64,000 bases of DNA from assembly GCA_026770575.1 (NCBI GenBank), contig MU657174.1, forward strand, positions 33,276 through 97,275, in the 5' to 3' direction. The notes beneath the pieces were generated by a model that saw nothing but the letters and a program-made list of their open reading frames with translations, was not told where the DNA came from and did no database searches. Below are positions 1-10,900 of this stretch, piece by piece. Position numbers and translations under genes: made by a program. This stretch comes from Pelagophyceae sp. CCMP2097. Its lineage: Eukaryota; Sar; Pelagophyceae. Positions within the stretch are counted from its first letter, which is position 1. Every line of letters begins with the position of its first letter.

Positions 1-359
1 GACATTTGAACTGGAGGGCCCATCGGACGGGCGGCCTGGAGCCGCCCACTGAAGATGGGCCCGATCCTGGATGACCCATGTGATGTTTGTACACAAACTT
101 CAACACCGACGTTAATCCTGGCAAAAGGGAATTCCGGTTCCAGTGCGGGGGGCGGGGCCCAGAAGAATTTAGACTTCGAAGACCTTCATTCTGTCAGAGG
201 GTAAAAGGGGTCATTTCGATACTCGGCGTGGGTAAAGTGGCGCGGGCGGCGCGGTCGAGCCCACTGTTGGTGCTTGCTTTAAATGCACCCAAAAAGGGTA
301 CGAATGGCCCCAAAAGGGTACGAATGCCGAGCCGTCACGGAGCCTGCTTGCAGGGTTCA
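1..359. other. Intergenic, hairpin and direct repeat
   Basis: No gene is supported here. A nested inverted repeat at 16-62 pairs GGGCCCATC (16-24) with GATGGGCCC (54-62) around an inner GGGCGGC (29-35)/GCCGCCC (41-47) stem. A short direct repeat built on AAAAGGGTACGAATG occurs twice at about 290-330. The long plus-strand open frames here lack a recognisable protein and mirror the minus-strand gene. Confidence 0.6.
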
Positions 360-1196
360 TTAGGAAGGGCGGGGTATGCTCGGCTGCGCGCGGCAGTCGT
401 CGAGGCTCGTTTTGAAGTGCACGGAGCTCGGGTGCACCGCGCCGAGGACTTGCTTAGCGCGCTCCGCGGCCTCTTCGAGGAGCGAAAGGCCCTTATCAAT
501 GTCGCCGAGGCCGACGAGCGCTCTTCCGAGGAGGTGTACAGAGTTCATCGTCTCGAGGTGGCCTTCGCCGAGAAACGCTCGGCGCTGCACCAGCACCTCT
601 TCGTGCAGTGGCCTTGCCAAGCGGAAGTCGCCGAGGCCGTTGTACACGGCCCCGAGGCACGTGACTGCCACGAGCGTGCGCGCGTGGCTGTCGCCGAGCG
701 TGCGCCGCGCCGCGGCCACCGCCTCCAACGCGAGCGGCAGCGCTGCGTTTGCATTTCCCATCTCCGTGTGCTGCAGCGCCAGGTTGATCAGCGAGTCGAG
801 CGTGTCCGCGTCCTCGTCGCCGAGCGTGGCGCGGCGCATCGCCAACACCTCTTCCATGAGCTTGAGCGCCCCCGCGTCGTCGCCCGCCGACTCCTTGAGA
901 GTCACCGCCAAGTTGTTCGCGACGAACAAACGCTCGGCGTCGTCGGGGGCGCGCTGCTCGACGGTGGCCCAGCGCGCTTTTGCGAGACCGACGTCCAGCG
1001 CGCCCGTAAACTCCTGCAGGCAAGTTGGGCACGTCGTCCACGTCCGCACGTCGTGCGTCGCCGCCGCCACCGCGCAGGAGAGGTGCGCCACGCCCGCCGA
1101 ACCGCGGCAGGCGCAGCCCGTCTGCAGCAGTGGGGCCGAACGGGAGCCTTCGCAGCAGATCCAGCAGGCGCCCGCCGAACGCGGTTTCCGGCCCAT
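360..1196 (-). CDS. RINGv (RING-CH) plus TPR protein
   Basis: Single-exon protein of 278 residues starting at the ATG at 1196; upstream in-frame starts are not ATG. The N-terminus has a C4HC3 RING-variant pattern (C11, C14, C28, C30, H38, C41, C56, C59), the class seen in membrane-associated RING-CH ubiquitin ligases. From about residue 80 on it carries kinesin-light-chain-style tetratricopeptide repeats of about 42 residues, with the recurring phrase A-x-R-x-x-LG(D/E)-x-H/D-x-x-T. RINGv would bind E2 and TPR would bind substrate; that is inference. No membrane segment is visible, unlike MARCH ligases. A TTTTCGGCGAC motif lies about 80 nt upstream of the ATG (1276-1286). Confidence 0.75.
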   Translation of the reverse strand: MGRKPRSAGACWICCEGSRSAPLLQTGCACRGSAGVAHLSCAVAAATHDVRTWTTCPTCLQEFTGALDVGLAKARWATVEQRAPDDAERLFVANNLAVTLKESAGDDAGALKLMEEVLAMRRATLGDEDADTLDSLINLALQHTEMGNANAALPLALEAVAAARRTLGDSHARTLVAVTCLGAVYNGLGDFRLARPLHEEVLVQRRAFLGEGHLETMNSVHLLGRALVGLGDIDKGLSLLEEAAERAKQVLGAVHPSSVHFKTSLDDCRAQPSIPRPS

Positions 1197-1990
1197 CTCG
1201 GGCCGGGACGAGGTGCGGCTGCACCCGATACACCGTCGAGAGGCGACGTCGAGAGGCCGTCGCGACTTGCGCGACGTCGCCGAAAATTGGTGCGTCGCGT
1301 GAACAATCACTCAGAGGACCAGCTTCAACTTGAAAGTACGGGGAAGCTCCTTATGCAAAGCGCGAATTCGATGGACCTCTGCAGCAGGTTGGACGACCCG
1401 ACAGCGAGAGCGCATCGGCCCTACAATTGTACAATTGAACACAACCCGAACCTGCTCTAAACCTGTTGTTTCCACAACATACGGTTGTAAGTCTTGCAGA
1501 CTATCTACTTTAGCTCGGAGGAAAAACGGCGCAAACGGAGGAAAGGACCCAGGCCATGCCTGGGCCGCGACGCGGTACATCCACATTCCGAATGCGCTGA
1601 AAAAAAACGCTGACGCCCTCGCCCCCCAACTGGCATCCCCAACGAACCACGACCGAAGTGCCAAAGTGATTGGTGGACCATACCTCCGTGAGGAGACGCC
1701 GCGCTTCATGTGTTGACGCGATCTCCGAAGCTTGGCACCGGGCCTCCGGGCCTGGAAGCCTACCTTTGACTCGGGTTTGACGGTCATTCCCTTTTGGGGC
1801 AGCCCCACCCAGGGTGGATTTTAAGCAAGCAACCTTCGTTGAGCAGCGATCGGATACCGAAACCTTTGAGAGTTTGGGACACTCAAGTATCGAGAAAGTG
1901 GCTCCTCCCACCGCACGACGCAGAGAGGCTGCGGGCTGTCGACCGTCAGTGCGCCTCGACCTCTCGAAGATGCTCGAGGCCGTATGAGTT
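1197..1990. other. Intergenic, repeat-bearing
   Basis: Upstream region of the RINGv-TPR gene and downstream of the TAF1B-like gene. It holds the palindrome TACAATTGTA (1422-1431) and one copy of a dispersed repeat (1742-1838). No convincing exon was found on either strand. Confidence 0.5.
1742..1838 (+). repeat. Dispersed repeat copy A (about 97 bp)
   Basis: Nearly the same sequence, same orientation, occurs at 24482-24577. Shared landmarks in order: CCGGGCCTGGAAGCC, ACCTTTGACTCGGGTTTG, CAGCCCCACCCAGGGTGGAT and TTAAGCAAGCAA. Copy B sits inside a terminal-inverted-repeat element, so copy A is probably a fragment of a related mobile element; no inverted ends were found around copy A. Confidence 0.8.
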
Positions 1991-3929
1991 TTAATACTCG
2001 ACTGACCCGGCCTCGGAATCTGCCTCGGAATCTGCCTCTTCGACTGCCTTTCTCGCGCCCGCCTTGGTCGCCGCTTTCGCTTTGGCCGCAAAGAATGCTT
2101 CGTCCGAAGAAGACAACGATGACGCCGATGACGCCGAAGAAGACGATGACGACTCGTACTCGGACTCGGACTCCAGCTCGGACTCGGACGGCGCGGAGTC
2201 GGCCGTTTGGGGCGGCGGTGGGCCGAGGCCCTGGAGGAGCTCTGTGATGTTACAGTCGAGCTTGGCGCGGAGCGCGTCGACTTCTTTTTCGAAGATTGCC
2301 AAAGGGCATTCCGCGAAGAGCGCCGCCGCCGACACGAGACCTACAAGAAACCTCAAACGGTCCCGAAGAGGCCAGTCGACTGACTCTTCTGCGTCGCGAA
2401 TGCCGTCCGACTCGGCGGGGGCGGCGGCGGCGGCGCGGCATTCATGGTCGCGGCTTTGAGGACGTTTGCGAATTCGAACCCCGCGCGGCACATGTTCGTC
2501 ATCGGCACCACGGGCTCGTAAAGTACGCCCTCCTGCGAGGCCGCGGTGACGCACACCGCACGCCGACGACCACCGACGACATCACACCCAGCCTCAACCC
2601 ACTCACCACAAAATGGAGGTAGGCGTCCATGTCCCGGGCCTCGGGCAGCACCTCCGTCTCCTCGGCAGACCAGGGGAACCGCGGCCGCAGATTCGTCGGC
2701 TCGAGGTCGTACTTGCCCGCGCGCGCCGCCGCTAATTCGAAAACAGTCTCCGACGCGCAACCCGCGGCAAAAAACTCCGACGCGCAACCAGCGGCAAAAA
2801 CGCAGAGGAAGGCCCGGCAACGCACCGACGGCGAGGAGGGCGACGAGGCGCGTCTCGGACCAGACGTCTGGCTCGCACCGGACCCGGAGCCTGGCGCGTC
2901 CGTGTGTGGATGTCAAGATTTGCACGTCGGGGGCGCACCTGTCGGCCTCTGCGGCGACTTGGTCGTCGACGCCGAGGGCGGCGGCGAGGCGGGCGAGGAG
3001 CTGGTTCGCGTTGGATGCGGTGAAGCCGTCGCCGTGGCCGTCGACGCGGAGGAAGACGAGCTCCGCGACGAGGGCGATGGAGCTCGCGAGCGGCACCTGG
3101 CGAATCGTGCGCCGTCTTCCTCAAATACAGGCAATCAACCCTCACGCCTCACAGGCAGACGCACTCGAGGCGTGGTAAACTCCATGCGGCTGCCTTCCAG
3201 CTCGCGCCGCGCTTCGTCGTCGAGGCACCGCATCCAGCAGTCCAGGTACGGCACGGCGCCGTGCCACGCCGCGCGCGCGAGCTCCACCGCGCCGAGGGCG
3301 ACGCCGGATTGCCGTGCCGCGTAGAAGACGCAGCCGAGGAGATGGTGCAGCTCGTGCGACTTGCAGAGGTCGAGGACCTCTTCGCCTTGCTCCATGGCCT
3401 CGTCCGCGGCGTCGTCGTCGTCGTCGTCCTCGGCACCGGTGGCGCCGTCGTCCTCGGCGGCGCCGTCGACGGCGGCGGCGGCCAGCTCCTCTGCAGCCTT
3501 CTTCTTCTTCGCGTTCGCCTTCCACGCGCGCCAGCGCACGGCCTCCGGGTGCTGCGACGGCGCGGCGCGCGGCGCGACTGCAAAGGTGAGGACCTTGCCC
3601 GCGTGGAGCGCGGCCTCGTACTTTCGCCAAATGTCGTCGACGGCTTTTACGAGCGCTTGGTCGACGCCGCAGCGCTGCACGAGGGCGCGCGCGATGGCGC
3701 GGACGACGCAGCCGTGGCCCGCGAGGCGCTGCGCCAGCGTCGCGGGGGCGCGCTTCGCGGCGCCTTTCTTTCGCGCCGTGCGCTCGCGCCGCCGCTTGAC
3801 GCCGCCGCGCTGGCCGAGCTTGCCGTACGTCTGCTGCTCCTCGGCCCAGTCGTCAAAGGTCGTGTTGATGTGGTTACTGCTCTCGAGGCCGCACTCGACG
3901 CAGACGGCGACTGCGTCCTCGTCGCCCAT
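1991..3929 (-). CDS. TAF1B/Rrn7-like RNA polymerase I core factor subunit
   Basis: Five exons, 3929-3165, 3096-2826, 2731-2607, 2532-2412 and 2340-1991, joined by introns of 68, 94, 74 and 71 nt, give 543 residues with all phases consistent. The N-terminus has CVECG (C10, C13), then a basic stretch and segments like the TAF1B/Rrn7 cyclin folds: GVDQALVKAVDDIWRKYEAA, a later LHHLLGCVFYAA with VPYLDCW (family: L-LALLW...IPYL), and ETRLVALLAV. This family recruits Pol I to rDNA promoters in the nucleolus. The second CxxC of the usual zinc ribbon is not visible. The C-terminus is Ser/Glu-rich. The start is the first ATG after non-homologous in-frame sequence. Confidence 0.65.
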
Positions 3930-4340
3930 GGAGTAAGAAGTGCCTAAAAGGCCGCTCGACAGAAAACCCACAAAACCGCCAACGCAGCGACGCACTGCCG
4001 CATCGCTCGCAGCGGAACGTGGCCTTGGCTGCCGGCGCCATGGCGCTCGTCGAGGTGCTTCGAGAGGTGCTCTCCGAGAGGTGCTCCTCTGAGAGGTGTT
4101 CCTCTGAGAGGTGCTTCTACAAGTGCTCCTCCGAGTTGTAGAGGCACCGCCCGCGGCCCGGAGGCTGTCGGAGGTGGCCTCAGGCCCAGTCGTCTCGAGC
4201 GCGTTGGTCACGGTACGAGTTCGAACACTACTGTCGCCAAAAAAGGAAGCCGTGTGTTTAGCTGCTGGGCATCCGAATCGAGGCCAGGCCGGCCAGCTTT
4301 GGCCCGGAAGGCCCCGCGCGCCCTCTCGCGCGCTCCCAGG

Positions 4341-7300
4341 ATGGCCGACGAGGCGCCCCCGGCGTTGCGGCCGGCCGATGTGGTGGCGCCGGTGCTGCAC
4401 TTTGTAAACGTTTCGAGCAAGCCCCTGGCCTTGTATGCCTACGCCGACGCGTCCTCCCCCGCGTGCACCGCAGAGCGGCTCATGCCCGCGCGCGTCGTGC
4501 GCTGCGAGCGCCTCGCCGTCGTGGAAGGCGTTCTGTGGGTGGAAGTCGCGGGGTATGAGGACGCACTTTGGTTACCTTACGACGCCGAAGCGCTCCGCGA
4601 CCGCGAGACCGGCGCGTCCTTGCTTGCGCCGGGAAGGCTGTACGGAACCCTAGAGCAACGCAAAACAGGCCCGCACAAGGCGTTTTACCGCGCGGCGCAC
4701 CACGACGTGCCTCTGTACTGCGGGCCGTCGCGGACGGCCGCGCTCTGCGGGGACGTCGTCGCAAAGTACGAGAGCGTGCGTCTCCGAAGAGCAGCGGTTT
4801 CCAAAGCAGCTCCCGCGAGAGAGGCCTTTCCCCCGACGGCATTGACAGGCGCGCTTCGACCTGACGAAGCTCGTGGGCCACGAACTGTGGGGTCGCATCG
4901 ACGACCGCGTCTCCGACGTCTCGGCGGGCGAGAGGTGGGCGTGCATCTCGGACCGCGTCGAGGACCACCGCGACTTTCTGCAGCTGGAGCCGTTTCAGCT
5001 GACGGGATACTTTGTAAATATCTTCGCCGCTCACCACAACGGCCAACTCCCGGCCCGCGAGGCACCCTCGCTCGACGCCACCAAAGTCTGCGGCGTGCGT
5101 CTTCGCGCGATTTCCCGCGGGCCTCGACGGGCTCGTAGGTCCCGGACTGGATCGCTTTCAAGGCTGGAGCGGTCGCCCTCGTGCCCATTGCCACCAAACG
5201 AAGCAAGTCGGGCATCAACGAGACGTCGTTGAAGCACTCGCCCGTCGGCCTGCGCGCAGCCGCGTCGAAGATGATGGCAATCGTGGACCGGGACGGAGCC
5301 CTGAACGGCATCGCAGAGATGAACGGCGGGGGACGCTGATTGTCGCTGCGATACGGGTGCTCGCGCGGAAGCCGTCCATTGCTAGGCTCTGGGCGCGCAT
5401 CCGCGTGGTGCACAAGGGCTCGACGCTCGAGTGTTGGACGATTGAGGCCAACGCGAACACGGGCATCGTGCGTCGGCCACTCTCATGAGGAACGTCCACG
5501 GAACGACCGCGCGCCGTAGATCGTCCTCGAATCGTGCCCGCCGCCGCACGAGGGCGCGCAGTACTTTCGCAACGTGGACTCTCGCGGCGCGTCGGCCATC
5601 GTCGAGGCGCCCGCGGCACGTGACGCACTCCCGGGCAAAGGCGCCGGCCCGCGTCCGTCGGCAAACGGCAACGACGGTGACAGAGCGGCATCGCAGAGGC
5701 GGGGCCCGAATCGTCAAACTCGTGACGACGGAATTCCGACCGTCATTGCATCGCCGCTCTAGGCAAAGAGGCCTCTGCGCGCTGTGCTCTGGGCGCGTGC
5801 GTGCGCGTGCGCGAGACCACCGTCACGGCGGCGGGCCAGCTCTGGGCCCGCGTCGAGGAGCCCGCCGCGGGTTGGAGCCGGCTGGTCTCGCCGACGACGG
5901 GCGAGGCGCTGCTGAAAAAGGTGTCGCCGCCCTCGGACGCAGGTGACGATTCGACGTGCGTGTCCCGGCTCTACCACGTCGTCGAGCAGCTGCGCGGCGC
6001 TTTGGGCGCCGACGCCGACGCGCTCCCGCAACCCGAGGCGTACTTTGTCTCGAACGAGCGGGAGCTCGACACAAAAGGCCAAATGTACGTCGCTATAGAG
6101 CCTATTGTATCCACGGCACTCCGCCGCCTTAGGTGGGTGCGCGCGCCCGGCGACAACCTGGCTCTCGAGTCGGCGGGCGGCGTCAAAGACTCTTTCCGCG
6201 AGATTGAGTTTGCCGCGGGAAGGGTCGTCGAGCTCGGGCCGTACGACGTGGAGAACCAGCGAGACGCGTACAACGAGAAGGAGGCTTCAAAGGCGGCGGC
6301 TTCAAAGGCGGCGATGCGGACGCGGCGCGCGTCACCGCCGCCGGCGCGCGCGGGCCGAGAGGCGTTCGAGGGTAATCCCACCCAGCTGCTGGCGGCTTTA
6401 GACGACTTTGCCGACGCCGCCATCCTCGCGGACAAGCAATTGAAGGCGTCGCGCGCGAGCCGTAACGCGGACCGCGCCAGCCGAGACGAGGCTTTAAAGG
6501 CGGCCATGTCCGCTTCGGGCGGGTCGCGCGGCGCCGACGACGAGTCGCTGCTCATGGAGGCCGGTGGCCGCGTCGCAAATCACGGGCATGTCGGTGAAAG
6601 AGAGTCGTGAGCAGAGGGGGGCGTCGGGGAGACGCTCGTTGTCTCTGCGTTGGGAAAAAAGGATCGCCGCGCATCTTCGCCGCGCCATCTATCTGCTTTT
6701 TGATCATGCTTTTTGATCACGTCTTTTTGATTGCTTTTTGATCACGTCTGACCGCTTTGTGATCATGTCAGGTCGTGCCGCGCCTCGCGACCCCGATGAT
6801 CGCCGTGCGGTCCGTCACCAAGCGGCGCGTCTCCTGCTTCGGTGCGTCGGAGCGCCGCGACTTGACGATTCACTTTGTGCGAAGCACGTCTGGACTCTTT
6901 CACCGCCCGCTTCGTCAGGCGGCCGGCACGTGCTGCGCGTGGCGGTGGACGTGATCTACGGCGCGGGCGGTTCGCACGAGGCTTTGGCGCACACGGCTCT
7001 GCTGCGCGCGGAGTTGGTGCAGGCCTCTGAGACTGCGGCCGTGTTTGCAAAGGTCGAGCAGGGTCGAGACATGGTCTCCGACTGCGCCCAGCGCGCCGCC
7101 GCCGGCGACGCCGCGTTTTCGCTCAAACTGCGCTTCGCCGCGGGCCAAGACGACGCGCCGCGCGTGGCCACGTTTTCCCTCGACGAGAAGCGCTTCTTCG
7201 ACTCGACGAACGGCGCCACGACCGCGGCAAAACGCACGGGCCGCCCGCGCCGCGGCCGCACGCGGCGCGGCGGCGACGACCGCGGCGTCGAGTTCACGGT

Positions 7301-7946
7301 CCTCGGTGGCGAAGACCCGTCAGCCGACGACGAGGACGGCGCCGTCGTCTTGCTGCTCCGCGCGGTCGCGGCGCCGATTCTTGGAAAACCACGATTGTGG
7401 AAGCCACGATGGTGGAAACGGGAGCTCTGAGCAGAAGGAGAGATGCGGGGGCGCACATCGCGGCCCTCAGACGGGTCCCGTGAAACGCCGTTGAACGCCA
7501 CCGTCCACGCCCTGATCGTCCGCGACGCGTCCCGACCCTCTAGGCGCGGTGGCGTACTCCGACGACGCCAAGGCGATCCAGCCGTCGCACGTCGCAGTTG
7601 CAGCCTTTGACCTCCACGCCTTCCGTGAGTCGAGGCTCCGCGCCGTGGCCCGCCTTGCTTCTGACAACGTTCTGCAGAGACGTCAGAGTTGGCTCGTCCG
7701 AATCTGCGGCGAGAGGGACGCTCCCCTCTAGGCGACTCTGCGGCCATTGCGGAGCACCCGTGCTCGTTTGCGGCGCGGTACCTGTCGGAGTGCTTCCGAG
7801 CGCCGGAGAACGACGGCGCGGTCCCGATCCCGCTGTCGACGCGCCTCGACCGGATGAAGCTGTTGGGCAAGATGAAGCGGAGAAAGGGCACGCCGACGTA
7901 CACGCCCCTCGCCAACCACGACGATACCGACGGCGACCTCATCTAA
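4341..7946 (+). CDS. Multi-exon protein with SH3-like repeats, unknown
   Basis: At least ten exons. Well supported: 4341-4775, 4849-5094, 5139-5263, 5386-5467, 5520-5619, 5763-6589, 6772-6841, 6919-?, 7544-7624 and 7732-7946. The donor of the eighth exon is unresolved, and the fifth could end later, near 5652. The first half repeats an SH3-like beta pattern ending in (G/A)-x-LW-(A/G)-R-(V/I), for example AAGQLWARVEE followed by GWSRLVSPTTGEALL. A helical, basic middle (around 6290-6560) separates it from a distinct C-terminal domain. I do not recognise the family. The introns are unusually instructive: several start GTGCGTC, two carry a shared GCATCGCAGAG core, and one (6590-6771) holds a tandem repeat. 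The gene runs into a convergent neighbour with 9 nt between stop codons. Confidence 0.6.
6695..6768 (+). repeat. Intronic tandem repeat of GCTTTTTGATCA
   Basis: About four imperfect copies of a unit close to GCTTTTTGATCA(C/T) lie inside the intron 6590-6771. It contrasts strongly in base composition with the GC-rich flanking exons. Confidence 0.8.
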
Positions 7947-7955
7947 AAAAGGCGT

Positions 7956-10900
7956 TCACGTTACTCGCCCGGGCCTCCGGCCGCCGCCGCCGAGAGACGC
8001 GAACGCCGGCCGTGCAGCCGGAGATACGCACGGGCCGGCCGCGACGACGCGGGCTTCGGCCAGCGATGCGACGAGGCCAGCGTCGGCCTACGCGGCGGGG
8101 ATCATGGCCCGGCGGTCCGCTCGAGAGGAGGGCGATCGAGTGTTGCGTCGGACGTCCGTCGAACGTCCGAATCTTCTGCAACTTCGATGGCGTACGCACC
8201 GCGACGACGACGAGCTTGCCCGAGTCGGGTTCGATGCGCGCCGCGTACCGCGCGGACGAGGGCCGCGCGGCCTCGCCGCACTGCAGCTGCGGGATGCGCG
8301 GCTCGAGGACCTGGGAGCCGAGGCCGTCGAGCTTCAGCGTGATGTCGCAGGCCACTTGGGCCCAGCTCGCGACGACGATTATCGCACCAAAGCCGCTTCG
8401 TTGAAAGAGCGTGATTCGGACTTTACCGCGGCAGGCTTCGGGCGTTTCGACGAGGTCCAGCGGCAGGCCCCAGGCGTCTCCCGAGATGTTTGATTTTTGG
8501 ATTTTGAACGCATCGAAGAGTTGCCACAGCGCGGAGACTCGGTCCAGGCCCAAGTTGGGAAACCACCCCGCGCGTTCCGTCATGCCAAAAATTAAAGCGC
8601 GGAAATACAGGCCTAGGCCCTTCGTTGAGGAGCCGTCAAAACCGCCGTCGAGACCGCCCCTTCAAATGTCCTTGCACGCACCGGGTTTCTTGCGGACGGC
8701 GCCGGAGAGCATCTGCGACGGGACGCCAAAGGGAGTGCCTGTCCGTCGGACGTCGACGCGTTGGCGGTGCCTCGACGCGTCCTCGGTCCCTCGACGCGAC
8801 GGCGACGAGTCGACCCCGTCGACGGCGTATCGGGAAACGTCTCGACGAAGAGTCGGGAAACCGCTCACCTGCGATGGCCACGACATAGTGTTCAAAGTCC
8901 GCCTCGTAGTCAGAGGCCTCGCCCGTCCAGAGACTGTCGAGGTACGGGTAGAGCTCGAGGTACGCGGTCGTCTTGTTCGCCGCGTGCAGGTCGAAATGCG
9001 GCCGGGGCCCGTCGACGGCCGCGCCCCGCCGCGGCGCCGACATGGCGCGTTTCGCCGCGCGCAGCGTCGACGGCGACGCGGCGACGCCGTCGAGGTAGAG
9101 CCCGGAAACGCCTGCCGTCGCGCCTCGGTGCATCGAGAGGGCCCTCCTTCGACCGCGTCTCGGCAAGGACCCTTCTTAGAGCACGTACCCGCGCACCTCG
9201 CGAGGCGCTGCGCGCCGGCGACGTAGAACCGGGCCCAGGCGCCGTCAGCTGCGACGGCGAGCGCCAAGTCATCTTGATCTTTGCCGTGCGGCGCACCTAG
9301 TCCCAAAGAGGGCCTCTGCCCTGCGGCGCTCCTGCGGTCCAAAGAGGAAAGCAGGGAAGCGGTCCCAAAGGCCAGCGAGAGGGAGCGTCGAGGCGCGTCG
9401 CTCGACCGCGGGAACGCACCGCCGCGCATCTTTGTCGTCCAGGCCTTGACGAACTTGCCCGAGACCAAATTGTCGAGCCTCGCGTCGACGGCAGCCCTCG
9501 CCGGCGTTGGCGCGCCGGCGTGCCGCGCCAGCGGCGCAGACGCGCCGTCGGGGAAGAGCGCCGTCGCGAGGCCTGACGTTGGAAGACGGATGCGCTTTTT
9601 GACGACGGCCGCGTCGACTCCGCGCCGTTCCTCGAACCCTGTGCGGCGCTTTCGACGCACCGAGCTCGTCTGCGTGCATGGAGAGTTCGCGGTGCGTGTA
9701 GTAGACTGAGACTCCGACTTCGAATTTTTTGCAGGCTTGCGTGAAGACGCGGAGCTTGTGCTGGGTGGCGCCGTGGAACGGATAATTGATGTAAGGATTC
9801 GCAGAGGCTACGCGCGGATTCGTGGCGAAGCGTTTTCGAGGCGCGGGGACGCACTGCCGTGGTGGAGCGTGACGGCGCGGACGCCTCGGGCGGCGAGTGT
9901 GGAACAATCCGGCGGTTCCCAGGACCGCACGTGGTAGCGCCGCATCGCCTAAGCGTGGTACGCCACCTGCGTGCTGCGGCAAACTCTGTGCTGCGGCAAA
10001 CTCTCGCGGGCGAGCGCACCTCGGCGTCGAACAGGCGCGCGGCGTCGCGGGGTTCGAAGGCGGGCGTCAGTGTCATGGTGAACCTATTCAAGGGGCGTCA
10101 GTGTCAGTGAGAACCTACGTCAGAGTCTTGGAGAACCTCGCAACGAATACGGCCCAAAGGCTCGGAAGAATACGGCCCAAAGGCTCGGAAGCATCCGCGA
10201 GTGTGTGCCCTGGCGCCGCCTCTGGGACTCGTGCCTCGCCATCCCTGTGAAGGTCCGGGTTTTCTTTTGACGGTCGAACGGCGCGGCTCGCACCTTAGGA
10301 CCACGGGCCCTTGGACGGCGCCGGTGAACGCCGTCAGTTTCGCGTCTTCGAGCTTGATGCCGCCTCGGCCGCCGTTGTGCCAGGCTTTTGGAAATTCGTC
10401 TGGAGGAAGCTTCCAGTGAAACTGACTTCCGTCCCCGTCGTCAAACAGCGCTTCCTCGTCAAACAGTGCTTCCTCGTCAGACGTCGCGGCCCGGTCACCG
10501 GAGAGGCGGAGCTTGGCGCCGAGGTCGACGCTCCCGAGCCACGCGTAGTGGTCCCAACACGACCCTCGGGCGCCCATGCCCGGCGGCGAGCCTTTTGTAG
10601 CGTCCAACGGCCGCGACGCTCCCCACCGCCACTCCAACGACCGCCGAGCACCTGCCTTGGCCGCGAGGCCGGCCAAGAACGGCACGCTCGTTGAAGCGAA
10701 GGGTGAAACGACGGACGCAGAGTACGACTTTGCCTGGGGCTTGGAGTGCGACATAAAGTGCGACGCTGCGTCGGCGCGATGGCGCGGAGATATGGCCACG
10801 TCGAAGAAGATTCGGCCGTCGGCGGCGGACAGCGCCGCGGAGAAGGAGACGGTGGCGCAGGCGTTGCGCGCTTTCCACCGCCAGACGGCGCGGTCTCCCG

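Noticed and set aside
87..1460. Long plus-strand open frame over the RINGv-TPR gene
   Set aside because: It is the complement of a clear minus-strand TPR protein; composition is Arg/Ala-rich with no domain.
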